Origin: Tridacna crocea
Lineage: Eukaryota > Mollusca > Bivalvia > Cardiida > Cardiidae
Length of the DNA: 64,000 bases
NCBI GenBank assembly: GCA_943736015.1
Contig: OX031061.1
Coordinates: forward strand, 57,356,192 to 57,420,191
Direction: 5' to 3'
Numbering within the stretch: the stretch's first letter is position 1; each line of letters begins with the position of its first letter. Made by a program: the position numbers and the translations under genes. Under the pieces are notes generated by a model, which was not told the DNA's origin, did not search any database, and saw only the letters and a list, made by a program, of their open reading frames with translations. This document shows, piece by piece, positions 44,146 through 53,872 of the stretch.

Positions 44146-44212
44146 GTAGAGCAGATCCAGGGTCAAACTGCACTTTTTTAAGTCTGATCTTGATCTAAAC
44201 CATCAACAAAAG
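44146..44212. repeat. famD palindrome, aged
   Basis: agcagatccagggtcaaactgcac faces aagtctgatcttgatctaaac. Confidence 0.5.
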
Positions 44213-44278
44213 CAACAAGCGAAAAGCACCTCAACAGTTTATTCATGGCATCCAGTAAGACTATGTTAAGCACTGCAC

Positions 44279-44508
44279 TTAACACTTTACTCTATAGACA
44301 CTCATTTCTACGCATTGCTCGTAGGAGCCTTTGGAAAACATTGTGGCAAAAAAGTGAAATTGCTCATGACGAGCAATTTCACCTTTTGCCACAATGTTTT
44401 CTATGCTATCAAAAGGTGTCATATACACATAAGAAACAGCTTCATCCTTGCTGTTATTTAGGGTCAATTAGAGATACTATAGAAATGCTTTATGGGGTAA
44501 AAGGTTAA
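44279..44508 (+). mobile_element. hpB MITE, complete
   Basis: TTAA both ends; left stem caaaaaagtg against caccttttg. Confidence 0.9.
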
Positions 44509-45266
44509 ATAACCACAGAGCTATTAGGGAAAGAAGAAAATAGCTGACATGAAGAACTTCTTGACAAAACACTAGACTTCCACATTAGGACCATCATACA
44601 TGTAAGATTATCCAGTTCTCTTTGTAATCTATTCCATCTTTTCTAAAATCTCAAGGCAACAAAGTCATTGAGACAGCCACATTGTCTGGTATAGAGTTAA
44701 CTAATTACCTTTTAATCCATCACCATACAATCAGTTTGACGAAAAACATGGTATGCCAAGGATTTTGTTCATTTTTCCTCGATTTAAAAAGTTTGGTATA
44801 GTACCTCATGGTATAATCCATGACAAGCCATGGAGCAAACCGTACTTGCTCCAATATTGTGGGCAGCCATGTTACAGACAACTATGGACAAAACAGGATT
44901 GAAGAGATACAATGCAGAGGAACTGGATGAGCAAACTTTTAAGTCCATAATCGTCAGAGTTACTGGTCTGACTGTCAAAATTTGCCACAGCAGTCCTAGT
45001 GCTGAAGAGAAACGAAACAGACCGTAAGGGAACAGGTTGATGGTTGGGTTCTACAAGGGCCTGATTTATACCAGTGAAAAAAAGGCTTCCACATCCAAAC
45101 ATGGATCGTCTCAGAGTCTTGTTACTGCTTGTTACATGCTGGTAAGTTCTGATGCAATCAAGTTTGCTTATCTTCTGCATTGTATTACGCCAATCCTGTT
45201 TTGACCACTGTTGTCAGAAACAAGGTTGCCATGGCTGCTGGAAACATGGTATAAACATAGGGTTAA
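44509..45266. other. Mostly unique DNA with one non-repetitive frame
   Basis: The plus-strand frame 44830-45027 (65 codons, ...YNAEELDEQTFKSIIVRV...) does not follow any repeat in the window and has an ordinary amino-acid mix. I do not recognise it. A broken exon or retro-copy is possible. Fragments ttaactaattacc and ggtatagagttaa at 44685-44705 are hpA ends. Confidence 0.3.
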
Positions 45267-45411
45267 CAACAGCACTAAATTCGATAGGTGAGTGCAACAC
45301 TATTCTAAGTGTCTGTACAACAGCACTAAATTCGATAGGCGAGTCCAACACTATTCTAAGTGTCTGTACAATGTACAGACACTTAGAATAGTGTTGCACT
45401 CACCTATCGTA
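45267..45411. repeat. Hairpin repeat famH, copy 2, with duplicated arm
   Basis: A 51 bp unit containing tcgataggtgagtgcaacac and tctaagtgtctgta is present twice in direct order (45267-45317, 45318-45368). Then comes its complement (45371-45411). The second direct copy has cgagtcc where the first and the complement have tgagtgc. Confidence 0.8.
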
Positions 45412-45414
45412 ATG

Positions 45415-45530
45415 TCTGGTACAGAAACAGATTTTCACTGAAAATTCTAAGCCCAAAAAGAGTCATGCCTGTGTCAAAAACATTTTGATGGCTGCCTGCC
45501 ACTTTTTTTGGCGTTCCCCTTTAGATGGTT
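45415..45530. repeat. Dispersed repeat famP, copy 1
   Basis: ttttcactgaaaattctaag..ttttgatggctgcctgcc; matched at 58560-58650. Confidence 0.5.
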
Positions 45531-45860
45531 AACAGCTAATGCAAATATGAAGTAGATAGATCTTTGTGGAGTTTAAAGAAATGGCACGGTTATCATGAAA
45601 TGTCTGAAAGTTCAAGTTTTTGCTTGGACTACGCAGACGTAGACATCAGGGCTGTGACAACACCTCACTTTTTTCTTTGCAAACAGCCAAGCTAAAAACA
45701 TTCTGTAGGTAGAACAAGTCTTCTTTTTGTGATTCAGAAGATCACTTTTGAATGTTGAATGACAGTTGCAACATGAGAAATGGCAAAAAACATTTCATAA
45801 AAGACTATGTCTACTTCCGCCATCATACTTTCATTTACATGTATTCTTGGGTCTTGCCTT
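45531..45860. other. No recognisable feature
   Basis: Nothing repeated or coding noticed. Confidence 0.4.
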
Positions 45861-46088
45861 TTAACCCATTACCACTCAATCCCTCCTTCTGACGACCCTG
45901 AGAAAGAAGCCTTAAGAAAACATTGTGGAAAAAGGAGAAAATGCTGGTAACCAGCATTTTCTCCTTTTCCCACAATGTTTTCTACTCTTCACAAACAAAT
46001 TTTAAATTTTCAGTCACTTTTATTTTGTCATCTGGAAATGCTTTCCATTTAGGAAAGCCTAAAATATTGTCGTTTGGTAATGAGTTAA
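45861..46088 (+). mobile_element. hpA MITE, first of a chain of four
   Basis: TTAA both ends; right TTAA shared. Confidence 0.9.
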
Positions 46089-46300
46089 CCCAAAATGTTA
46101 GCCTTGTCCAAACTGAAAGCATTTGCAGACAACAATTTCAATATGGTTCAAATGGCACAATCTTGCTTTAATAAGGCAGAAAACATTGTGAAATAAGGAG
46201 AAAATGCTGGATACCAGCATTTTCTCCTTTTCCCACAATGTTTTTTAAAGGCATTATCTACTGGGTCGTGAAAACCTGAGTTTGTTTAATAAAGGGTTAT
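46085..46300 (-). mobile_element. hpA MITE, second of the chain
   Basis: Left end shortened (ttaacccaaaatgttagcc); core gctggataccagc; right ttat. Confidence 0.8.
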
Positions 46301-46301
46301 T

Positions 46302-46530
46302 TTTTCCCATTACAAGACAATCCCTACTTTTGACGCCCCTGAGAAAGAAGGCTTTAGAAAACATTGTGGAAAAAGGAGAAAATGCTGGTGACCAGCATTT
46401 TCTCCTTTTCCCACAATGTTTTCTACCCTTCACTAAACAAATTTTAAATTTTCAGTCACTTTTATTTTGTCATCTGCAAATGCTTTCGATTTGGACAAGC
46501 CCAAAATTTTGTCGTTTGGTAATGGGTTAA
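46302..46530 (+). mobile_element. hpA MITE, third of the chain
   Basis: cccattacaagacaatccc; core gctggtgaccagc; right TTAA shared. Confidence 0.85.
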
Positions 46531-46753
46531 ATGCTTTACCAAAAGACAAAAACATAGACCTGTCCTTATAGAAAAGCATTTGCAAACAACAAGTTAAATG
46601 TGTCTGAAATGACAGAATTCATCTTTGATAGGATAGAAAGCATTGTGGGAAAAGGAGAAAATGCTACCAGCATTTTCTCTTTTCTCCAAAAGGTGTTCAA
46701 AAGCCTTCCCCTTTTGGATCATTAAATCTCGAAATTGTATGGAACAGACTTAA
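46527..46753 (-). mobile_element. hpA MITE, fourth of the chain
   Basis: Core shortened to atgctaccagcat; right TTAA 46750-46753. Confidence 0.8.
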
Positions 46754-46904
46754 TCATAATTCATGCTGTTCACCCATATTTTACCGTCATCAGCTGAAGA
46801 ATTTATTACATGTGATAATGTGTTTTTAATGAAACTGATAGTTTCAGTCAGTTAACCTAACTTCAAAGGCAGACTGAGTAATACATGATTACCACCACAG
46901 ATCC

Positions 46905-46966
46905 TGTAGATCCAAGATCAGACTGCACTTTTTGTACCTCTGATCTCAATTTACACCATCAGCTAA
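46905..46966. repeat. famD palindrome, aged
   Basis: ctgtagatccaagatcagac faces cctctgatctcaatttacacc. Confidence 0.5.
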
Positions 46967-47036
46967 AGGACATCGAGTCACACTTAGCATACCTTTTAAG
47001 TTTAGATCTAACCACTTTAATTTTGTTTAACTCTCT

Positions 47037-47256
47037 TTAACCACATCACACAATCCCTGGTTTTTACCACCAAGAGGATGAATCCTTCTGAAACCATTGA
47101 GGGAAAAGAAGAAAATGCTGGTAACCAGCATTTTCTCCTTTTCCCACAATGTTTTCCACTCTTCTGAAGCCAAGTTTCAATTTTTGAGACACATTTGTTT
47201 TGTCATCGGCAAATGGTTTCAATTTGGACAAGTAGACATTTTTTTTTGTTTGGTAA
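47037..47256 (+). mobile_element. hpA MITE
   Basis: TTAA left, right end gtttggtaac without TTAA; core intact. Confidence 0.8.
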
Positions 47257-47432
47257 CCCCAGAGAAAAAGGCTTTAGTATTTGAAGGCTTTTGCTGGAGG
47301 AAAAAATGCAGGTAACAAACAATTTCTCCTCTTTCCAAAATGTTATCTGCCCCTTCAAAGACAATTTCCATTATGTCAGGCATCTTTAATTTGTAGCCTG
47401 CAAAAGTTTCCATTTGAGATATTTTTTGCTAA
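47257..47432 (+). mobile_element. hpA MITE, decayed
   Basis: agaaaaaggctttag, atgcaggtaacaaacaatttctcc, long arm without its end. Confidence 0.5.
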
Positions 47433-47520
47433 AAAAAACAAACAATGAGTTTTCAGCCATGTAATAAAAGCCTGCAACTTTACAGTAAAATTTTCAAACA
47501 AAATCTTTTAACCCTTTACC
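47428..47520. repeat. Flank duplication, copy 1
   Basis: gctaaaaaaaacaaacaatg..gagttttcagccatg..tttcaaacaaaatc before an hpA insertion; copy 2 at 47738-47825. Confidence 0.75.
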
Positions 47521-47736
47521 AAACAATCCTTGGTTTTTACTACCCCGAGATATAAGCCTTTTGAAAAGATTATGAGAAAAAGAGAAAATGCTGGTAACCA
47601 GTATTTTCTTCTTTTCCCACAATATTTTCTTCCCTTCTTAAAACAAATTTCAATTCTGTAGCCACATTTAATTTGTGTCTGCAAATGCTTTTGTTTTGGA
47701 CAAACCTCAAACATTGTTCTTAAGTAATGAGTTTAA
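47518..47736 (+). mobile_element. hpA MITE
   Basis: TTAA both ends; core agaaaatgctggtaaccagta. Confidence 0.85.
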
Positions 47737-47737
47737 C

Positions 47738-47825
47738 CGCTAACACATAAAACATTGAGTTTTCAGTCCTGTAATAAAAGCCTGAAACTTGACAATTTTC
47801 AAACAAAATCTTTTAACCCTTTACC
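47738..47825. repeat. Flank duplication, copy 2
   Basis: gctaacacataaaacattg..gagttttcagtcctg..tttcaaacaaaatc before an hpB insertion. Confidence 0.75.
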
Positions 47826-48039
47826 CCATAAGGCATTTCCATGGTATCTCTGACCCTAAATAACAGCAAGGATGAAGCCGTTTCTTATGTGTAAATGACA
47901 CCTTTTGATAGCATAGAAAACATTGTGGCAAAAGGTGAAATTGCTCGTCACGAGCAATTTCACCTTTTGCCACAATGTTTTCCAAAGTCTCTCCTACAAG
48001 CAATGCGTCGAAATGAGTATCTATGGAGTAAAGGGTTAA
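47813..48039 (-). mobile_element. hpB MITE, complete
   Basis: TTAA both ends, perfect inner stem. Confidence 0.9.
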
Positions 48040-48059
48040 ACAAATGAATTCCCAAAAAT

Positions 48060-48470
48060 TGGACGGTGTAGACCTAGTATCTGTGCACAATGGTCTTGGT
48101 CTACACTGTCAGCAAAACGGCATGCGAAAGGTTCACAACTAAACAACTACAATGAGGTAATGGATAAACATTCATTCCATCCCATTACAAGCCAGACATT
48201 GTTCATTATTTCATATTTCTGAGGAAATTACCGCCCTCTTCACACATGAAGTGTTTTTATAAAGGAAGTTTGCATTATCATTTCCACCCTTCGAAACCTA
48301 TTTGAATGAAAATGGACCCTTTCGAACTGGAAAACGGACCAAAGCATTGCAATTTTGATGGGTATGTTTTCACACTATGCCAGGAAATATACCAAAGTGT
48401 AGCATTATGTCTGTTACAGCAATTCATTGTCTACAAAAAAGTAGTCTGATCTTGGTCTACTTGTTTATGA
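48060..48470. repeat. famD pieces in otherwise unique DNA
   Basis: gtgtagacctagtatc..ggtcttggtctacactgtc (48062-48110) and agtctgatcttggtctac (48441-48459). Between them nothing recognised. Confidence 0.45.
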
Positions 48471-48477
48471 AAATAAT

Positions 48478-48675
48478 TTAACCCTTACCATACCATTCAC
48501 AAATTCTAACAAGCCTGGGAAAGCTTTTCAAAACAATTGTGAGAAAAGGAGAAAATGCTGGTAACCAGCATTTTCTCTTTTTCCTACACTGTTTTCTACA
48601 TTTTCATGATTTTGTCATCTGGATATGTTTCAAATTTGGAAGAGTCTAAAATCTGTCATTTTGGGCAAGTGTTAA
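48478..48675 (+). mobile_element. hpA MITE, shortened long arm
   Basis: TTAA both ends; the long arm lacks the tttcaatttttcagtcacc part. Confidence 0.8.
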
Positions 48676-48817
48676 ACTGCTTCTTCTTGGTGCTACCATG
48701 CTAAAAGGGATCACCCTCATCCTGCAGTATAAATGAAATGAAAATTTCAAGCCGATATTTAAATACCTTATTTTGGTTTTTTTTAGGAAATTTTTTGACA
48801 AAAAATATCTCCATATC

Positions 48818-48890
48818 AAACAGTGTAGATCTGAGATCAGACTGCACAGAATGTGCAGTCTGATCTTAATCTACACTGTCTGCAAGAGGT
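48818..48890. repeat. famD palindrome, best copy
   Basis: aacagtgtagatctgag..cagactgcac, loop agaat, gtgcagtctgatctt..ctacactgt. Confidence 0.78.
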
Positions 48891-48918
48891 CTGTGAGTCA
48901 TGATCAACAGCCCAAGGT

Positions 48919-49147
48919 TTAACCCATTATCACACAATCCCTACTTTTGACGCCCCTGAGAAAGAAGCCTTTTGAAAACACTGTAGGAAAAGGAGAAAAT
49001 GCTGGTAACCAGCATTTTCTCCTTTTCCAACAGTATTTTCTACCCTTCCCAGAACAAATTTCAATTTTTCAGTCACCTTTATTTTGTCATCTGCAAATGC
49101 TTTCAATTTGAACAAGTCTAAAATTTTGTCATGTGGTAAAGAGTTAA
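48919..49147 (+). mobile_element. hpA MITE, complete
   Basis: TTAA both ends. The left stem has cactgtagg and the right ccaacagta: partly mirrored. Confidence 0.9.
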
Positions 49148-49373
49148 AGAATACCAGATGACCCTCCATGTTTATTTCATTATAATCCAACATCATTTTT
49201 CCGTTAAGTCTAAATTAAAATATTATGTAAGGAAATGATGAGAAAATTAAGCCTACCACACTGTAAAAGTTTTTTGGATAACGAAATAAAACACAAATTC
49301 TTCAGATTTCATAATTGGAATATCTCAAATTCTATGAGTGTCATCATTAACTCTGCACAAAGTGACAAAGTTT

Positions 49374-49597
49374 TTAACCCATTACCACTCAATCCCTACT
49401 TTTGACGCCCCTGAGAAAGAAACTTTTAGAAAACATTGTGGGAAAAGGAGAAAATGCTGGTAACCAGCATTTTCTCCTTTTCCCACAATGTTTTCTACCC
49501 TTCACAACATGAATTTCAAATTTTCAGTCACTTTTATTATGTCATCTTCTGGAAGTGCTTTCAATTTGGACAAGTCTAAAATTCTGACGTCTGTTAA
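49374..49597 (+). mobile_element. hpA MITE, first of a twin
   Basis: Left TTAA. The right end is shortened to gacgtctgttaa and shared with the twin. Private words tcttctggaagtgctttc and attctgacgtctg. Confidence 0.9.
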
Positions 49598-49819
49598 CCC
49601 ATTACCACACAATCCCTACTTTTGACGCCCCTGAGAAAGAAACCTTTAGAAAACATTGTGGGAGAAGGAGAAAATGCTGGTAACCAGCATTTTCTCCTTT
49701 TCCCACAATGTTTTCTACCCTTCACAACACAAATTTCAAATTTTCAGTCACTTTTATTATGTCGTCTTCTGGAAGTGCTTTCAATTTGTCTAAAATTCTG
49801 ACGTCTGTTAATGAGTTAA
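49594..49819 (+). mobile_element. hpA MITE, second of a twin
   Basis: Same private words as the first twin, with the end gttaatgagttaa. One stem change, gggagaagg. Confidence 0.9.
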
Positions 49820-49940
49820 GCTAGTCCAAATTCAAAGCACCTGCAGATGACAACGTATATGCTGCTGAAAAATTGAAAATTGTTTCAGGGAAGGTCCAAA
49901 AACATTGTGTGGGAACAGAAGAAAATACTGGAAACTAAAA
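49816..49940 (-). mobile_element. hpA MITE left half
   Basis: agctagtccaaattcaaagc..aacattgtgtgggaac, cut before the palindrome centre. Confidence 0.6.
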
Positions 49941-50204
49941 GGACATGACTGTATGACGTTTCAGTACACCATGCGCGCTGACAAAAACCACCACCCTCTA
50001 ATCGTAGACATTAATGTTGGGAAATTTTATTACTCTAAAATTTTACAGACTCCTTGGGACTTACAGAGTACGGTCTACTTTAGGGACGATGATTAGATAA
50101 AAATATTGATGTCATATGGAATTAAAGGACACAACAAAGAATTGACGATAACTGCCGACGATCGACAATAGCCGACGTTGCTCTTCATACAAAACAATAT
50201 CTGT
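49941..50204. other. No recognisable feature
   Basis: Local CpG around 50140-50180 (gccgacgatcgac, gccgacgttg); gccgacgttg also occurs near 5930 inside the TA element. Confidence 0.4.
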
Positions 50205-50405
50205 GTTAAGGGTTTTGGTACGAGATACTGTTAGTACGATAGGTAGGGATTATTTTTTCAAGAAACTTACGTGAACTATGTACCAAAATCACACCTGGCA
50301 TACATATCTATAGAGTTTTTTCACGATCGATATTAAAGCGTAAAAAGTTTAGGGTTGGCAACATTTTCTAGGTAGGGTAGGGAAACCCTAAGCACAGACA
50401 TTTTG
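50205..50405. repeat. Dispersed repeat famJ, copy 2
   Basis: aggtagggattattt, gtttagggttggcaacattttctaggtagg, gaaaccctaagc. Confidence 0.65.
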
Positions 50406-50847
50406 TCATGTTAAGTCAAAATTCATCCTACCTTGTTTCTGTGACCTGCCTCTTGTCTCGTCCAAAATTTTCTCTTGAGCTTGGATATTGTTCGATTCCC
50501 TGTAATAAAAGAGATATAGGATCTGTCATGAGTTGGCATTCACGATAAAATTATATCAAATGAGTCTAGAAAAATGTTAGCAATCCTTTACTAAACAACC
50601 CAAAGTTTCAATGGTGCCCTGTAAACATCACTACACATGCAACACAACATCCAACATGGCTGCGTCGATTGATCACCAGACTGTACGTTTATGCACCAAA
50701 CTGCACGTTTTAGTGACGTCAGTTTTCATTGAATTGGGACACTCGTCAGCACACTCGAATACAGGAATATTTCGCATATGGCCCTTTGAAAGGGTAAAAC
50801 TTTGCAGTATAATAAATTTTGTACGGGACCCTGCCACCTGACTGTAA

Positions 50848-51072
50848 CTAATATTACCAAACAATCCCTTGTTTACACAACCCTAGGAAAAAAGATTTTT
50901 GAAAACATTGCGCAAAAGGAGAATATGCTGATTACCAGCATTTTCTCATTTTCCCTTAATGTTTCTTTCCCTATCAGAGAGCCCAAGTTCATTTGCATAA
51001 TTATGAATGTATTCCCTACAAATGTCTTGAAAAATGAAGAGTTCAAAAATTTGCTGGTTGATAAAGAATTAA
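50848..51072 (+). mobile_element. hpA MITE, aged, tandem
   Basis: Left CTAA; centre gctgattaccagc; right TTAA shared with the next. Confidence 0.75.
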
Positions 51073-51297
51073 ACCTTTCCTACACAACTCCGACTTTTAA
51101 TGACCCCGAGAAAGAAAGCTTTCAAAAACATTTTGGGTAAATGAGAAAATGCTGGTAACCAGCATTTTCTCCTTTTCCCACAATATTTTCAACCCTTCCA
51201 AAGAAAGAATTCAATTTTTAATTCACAATTACTTTGTCGTCTGCAAATCCTATCAATTTGGGTAAGTCCAAAATTTTGTCGTTTGGTAAAGCTTTAA
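51069..51297 (+). mobile_element. hpA MITE, complete, tandem
   Basis: TTAA both ends; left stem ttttgggtaaatgag versus ctccttttcccac. Confidence 0.88.
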
Positions 51298-51842
51298 ATG
51301 ACTTCTTCACCAGGGCAGTACAAACATGTAATTGTTTTGTAGGAATTTCTATGGGTTTGCAATGGAGGGCAAAAATGTCAAATTGCCCTTTGTTGGACTT
51401 CTGTGATGACAGATCCAGTTCTTGGCAAACCTGCTTAGCACAAGTCATGATCCATATCGTTCTGCAATCAATCTTTTTTTCCTCCATTTGTCACAACACT
51501 TTCTTGCATTTCTGCTATTAAAAATTTGAATCCAACTGAATATTTTCTAAAGTAGCCGATGTAAATCATCCCCCAAAGTTTGCATAATTATGATGTTCAA
51601 AAAATCATGAACCAAATGAATAAAATGAAAACTTCCTATCAGTGGAAAAACCACGTTGTGAAAATGTGACCCATCACGCAAAAAGGGACCTTCTGGGAAC
51701 TGCCAAAAGAGTCAGCCCTGGTCATACTGCGCAAATTGCACAGCCTATTTTACCAGCATTGACACTTTTTGCTTTAATGACATTTTCTGTATGAAAAGTG
51801 GTCATTGTACCTTGTTATACAATAATTTTTGTATTATCAACT
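51298..51842. other. No recognisable feature
   Basis: Nothing repeated or coding noticed; the minus-strand frame 51218-51487 starts inside MITE sequence. Confidence 0.4.
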
Positions 51843-52070
51843 TAACTCTTTACCACATGAACCCGACTTTTAACGACCCTGAGAAAGAAGCCCTTTGAAA
51901 ACACAGTGGGAAAAGGAGAAAATGCTGGTAACCAGCATTTTCTCCTTTTCCCACAGTGTTTTCTACCCTTCCCAAACCAAACCTTAATTTTTCAGTTACC
52001 TTTATTTTGACATCTGCAAATCCTTTCAATTTGGACCAGTCTAAAATTTTATCGTGTGGTAAAGAGTTAA
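51843..52070 (+). mobile_element. hpA MITE, complete
   Basis: TTAA both ends; stem cacagtggg versus cccacagtg. Confidence 0.9.
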
Positions 52071-52194
52071 ACTGACCTGCACTATGGTTGATCTGTTTTC
52101 ATCCAATTGATGTACAAAATTTCCAGATGGTTCCTTTTTGCGTGATGGGTCACAAATGCCTATACCAATAGGCCATAACATCTCATAAGATATC

Positions 52195-52260
52195 AGATAC
52201 AGTAGAGCCAGTATCAGACTACAGAAACTGTCCACTTTGATCTTGATCCACACCACAAAA
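52195..52260. repeat. famD palindrome, aged
   Basis: agagccagtatcagac faces tttgatcttgatccacacc. Confidence 0.45.
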
Positions 52261-52553
52261 GCATCTAAATTTATGCCAAACAAGCAAAAGGGGTTCATGG
52301 TGTTCCCCAATGAAAAGAAGGGCCATTACCAACAGTTGTTAATAATGGACTGTGTGACAGGCTTCAACAGTCTATTTCACCCAGGTTCTTAATGATTTTT
52401 CCAGAGACTGTGGAACATTCCTAAGCCTGTCTTAGTAAATGGAATGAAACATGTTCCTGTGCGGTCAATTCAATCTATTGTTATGAGTAATGTTAATAGG
52501 CCACCAATCCAAACCCCAGATATTATGAGCCATGCTCTCTAGCCAAAGAAAGT

Positions 52554-52687
52554 TTAACCCTTTACCACATAATCATGACTTTTACCGACCCTGAGAAAGA
52601 AAGCTTTTGAAAACATAAACCAGCATTTTTTTCCTTTTCCCACAGTGTTATCTCCTTTTCCCAAATTAAATTTCAATTTTTGATTCA
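52554..52687 (+). mobile_element. hpA MITE, truncated
   Basis: Left TTAA, reduced core, then cut at the following foldback; no right arm beyond it. Confidence 0.7.
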
Positions 52688-52924
52688 CAAAAGGGGCTTT
52701 CCGATATTTGCGTAAAGTGTCATGTTGGATTGGCCTGAGCAGTCTGTACAGGCCAATCAGAGCTGCACTTTATGATTACATTAGATTTCATGCTACAGTA
52801 GAATTGCGGACAAGACAGAAAACTACATTTAAACGGAAAAAGCTGTTTCAGATTAGCCTGCATGCACTGCGCAGAATAATCCAAGACCACACTTTACGCA
52901 AATGTCAGAATGCCCCTTTTTGTG
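52686..52924. mobile_element. Foldback MITE famN, about 239 bp
   Basis: Left caaaaggggctttccgatat and tttgcgtaaagtg; right cactttacgcaaatg and tgcccctttttgtg. The interior ggcctgagcagtctgtac and ctgcgcagaataatcc also pair loosely. Only copy in the window. Confidence 0.75.
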
Positions 52925-53204
52925 TGTTGTAGGCCATATAATTTTGGCACTAGCTGGAGTTGACCTTTCACACTATCACCAGCAAGCCTGTTTTTCGAGC
53001 ATTACACCAAATTTCTATCTGCAACATTTGTAACTTTCTCCTTTGAGAGGTCTGCTGGACTTACCAGAAATAATTTAACCAAGTCAGGGCATTAGAACAC
53101 AGGGAACAGTAATTTCAGAGCTCTACATTTTCAAAAATCTGCCCTTCATTCTTTTATTTTTCAACTGAAATCTTTGATATTGACCAGCAACACTGAAAAA
53201 GAAG

Positions 53205-53347
53205 TGTAGTGGCCTAAAATGTAACAGTTTAAGAAGCCATATCGGTTAGTGATTTGTGTAAGTGGTTGGTAGAGCACTCGCCCTGTAAGCGAGGGTTTCC
53301 GGGTTTGAGCTCTGGTCTTGCTGCATAAATTTTCTCACCTGGTTACA
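53205..53347 (+). repeat. Left LTR with damaged tRNA-like region
   Basis: ttggtagagcactcgccctg + taagcgagg and B box gggtttgagctc. The agctcag word of the A box is deleted relative to the right LTR. The anticodon stem ctcgc/gcgag is intact. Confidence 0.8.
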
Positions 53348-53497
53348 TTTGGCGCCCAATGTGGGATTGTTGTGATGATTGCTTGGTCAATTAATTAGTT
53401 CTCCCATGTATAACTGCTCTTGGGTTTGTCAAGAACATAGCAATTTGTTCTTTGTCCTGGGAATTTGGGGACGAATTCCAAATTGGCACAGGAGTAA

Positions 53498-53653
53498 TGT
53501 AATGGCCTATAATGTAATGGTTTAAGAACCTACATCAGTGAGTGATTTGTTTAAGCGGCCCAGTAGCTCAGTCGGTAGAGCACTCACCCTGTAAGCAAAG
53601 GATCCCAGGTTCGAGCTCCAGTCTGGCTGCATGAATTTTCTCACCTGATTACA
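53498..53653 (+). repeat. Right LTR with tRNA-like region
   Basis: The A box cagtagctcagtcgg, loop cctgtaa (UGU, threonine-like; position 33 is C), B box ggttcgagctc, and gcggcc/ggctgc as an acceptor-like stem are all present at about 53555-53630. Confidence 0.8.
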
Positions 53654-53872
53654 GAAGTTTCACTATAGGCACTGTAAAAACTTCAAATTCACTAAACTGA
53701 CGATGCAAGTTTTACATCTGAAACACGAAAACAGCAAGAGCTGTATGTGTCAAAGCTCAAGGAAAGCACTGATTTGCATCAGCTCATTATCAAAACTAAC
53801 CAATAGGAATTTAGTTCATTTGGATGTATACAATCAGAGGAAGTGAGGGTTTTCTAAATCCATTATTTCTCT

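Larger units (their letters stand above)
53205..53653 (+). mobile_element. Miniature LTR element (TRIM) with tRNA-like LTRs
   Basis: 449 bp flanked by GAAG on both sides (53201-53204, 53654-53657). Two direct repeats, 53205-53347 and 53498-53653, both begin TGTARTGGCC and end TTACA (TG..CA). Directly after the first comes TTTGGCGCCCAATGTGGG, a near match to the complement of the tRNA-Lys(CUU) 3' end, as expected of a primer binding site. The 150 bp interior has no coding frame. A polypurine tract before the second repeat is weak (caggagtaa). An alternative reading, two SINEs in tandem, does not explain the TSD, TG..CA and primer site together. Confidence 0.8.

Noticed and set aside
53555-53630. 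A true threonine tRNA gene
   Set aside because: Base 33 is C, the anticodon stem is broken in the right LTR (ctcac/gcaaa), and it lies inside a mobile repeat present twice.
53205-53653. Two tandem SINE copies
   Set aside because: One TSD encloses the pair, both repeats end in TG..CA, and a primer binding site follows the left one; none of these is expected of SINEs.
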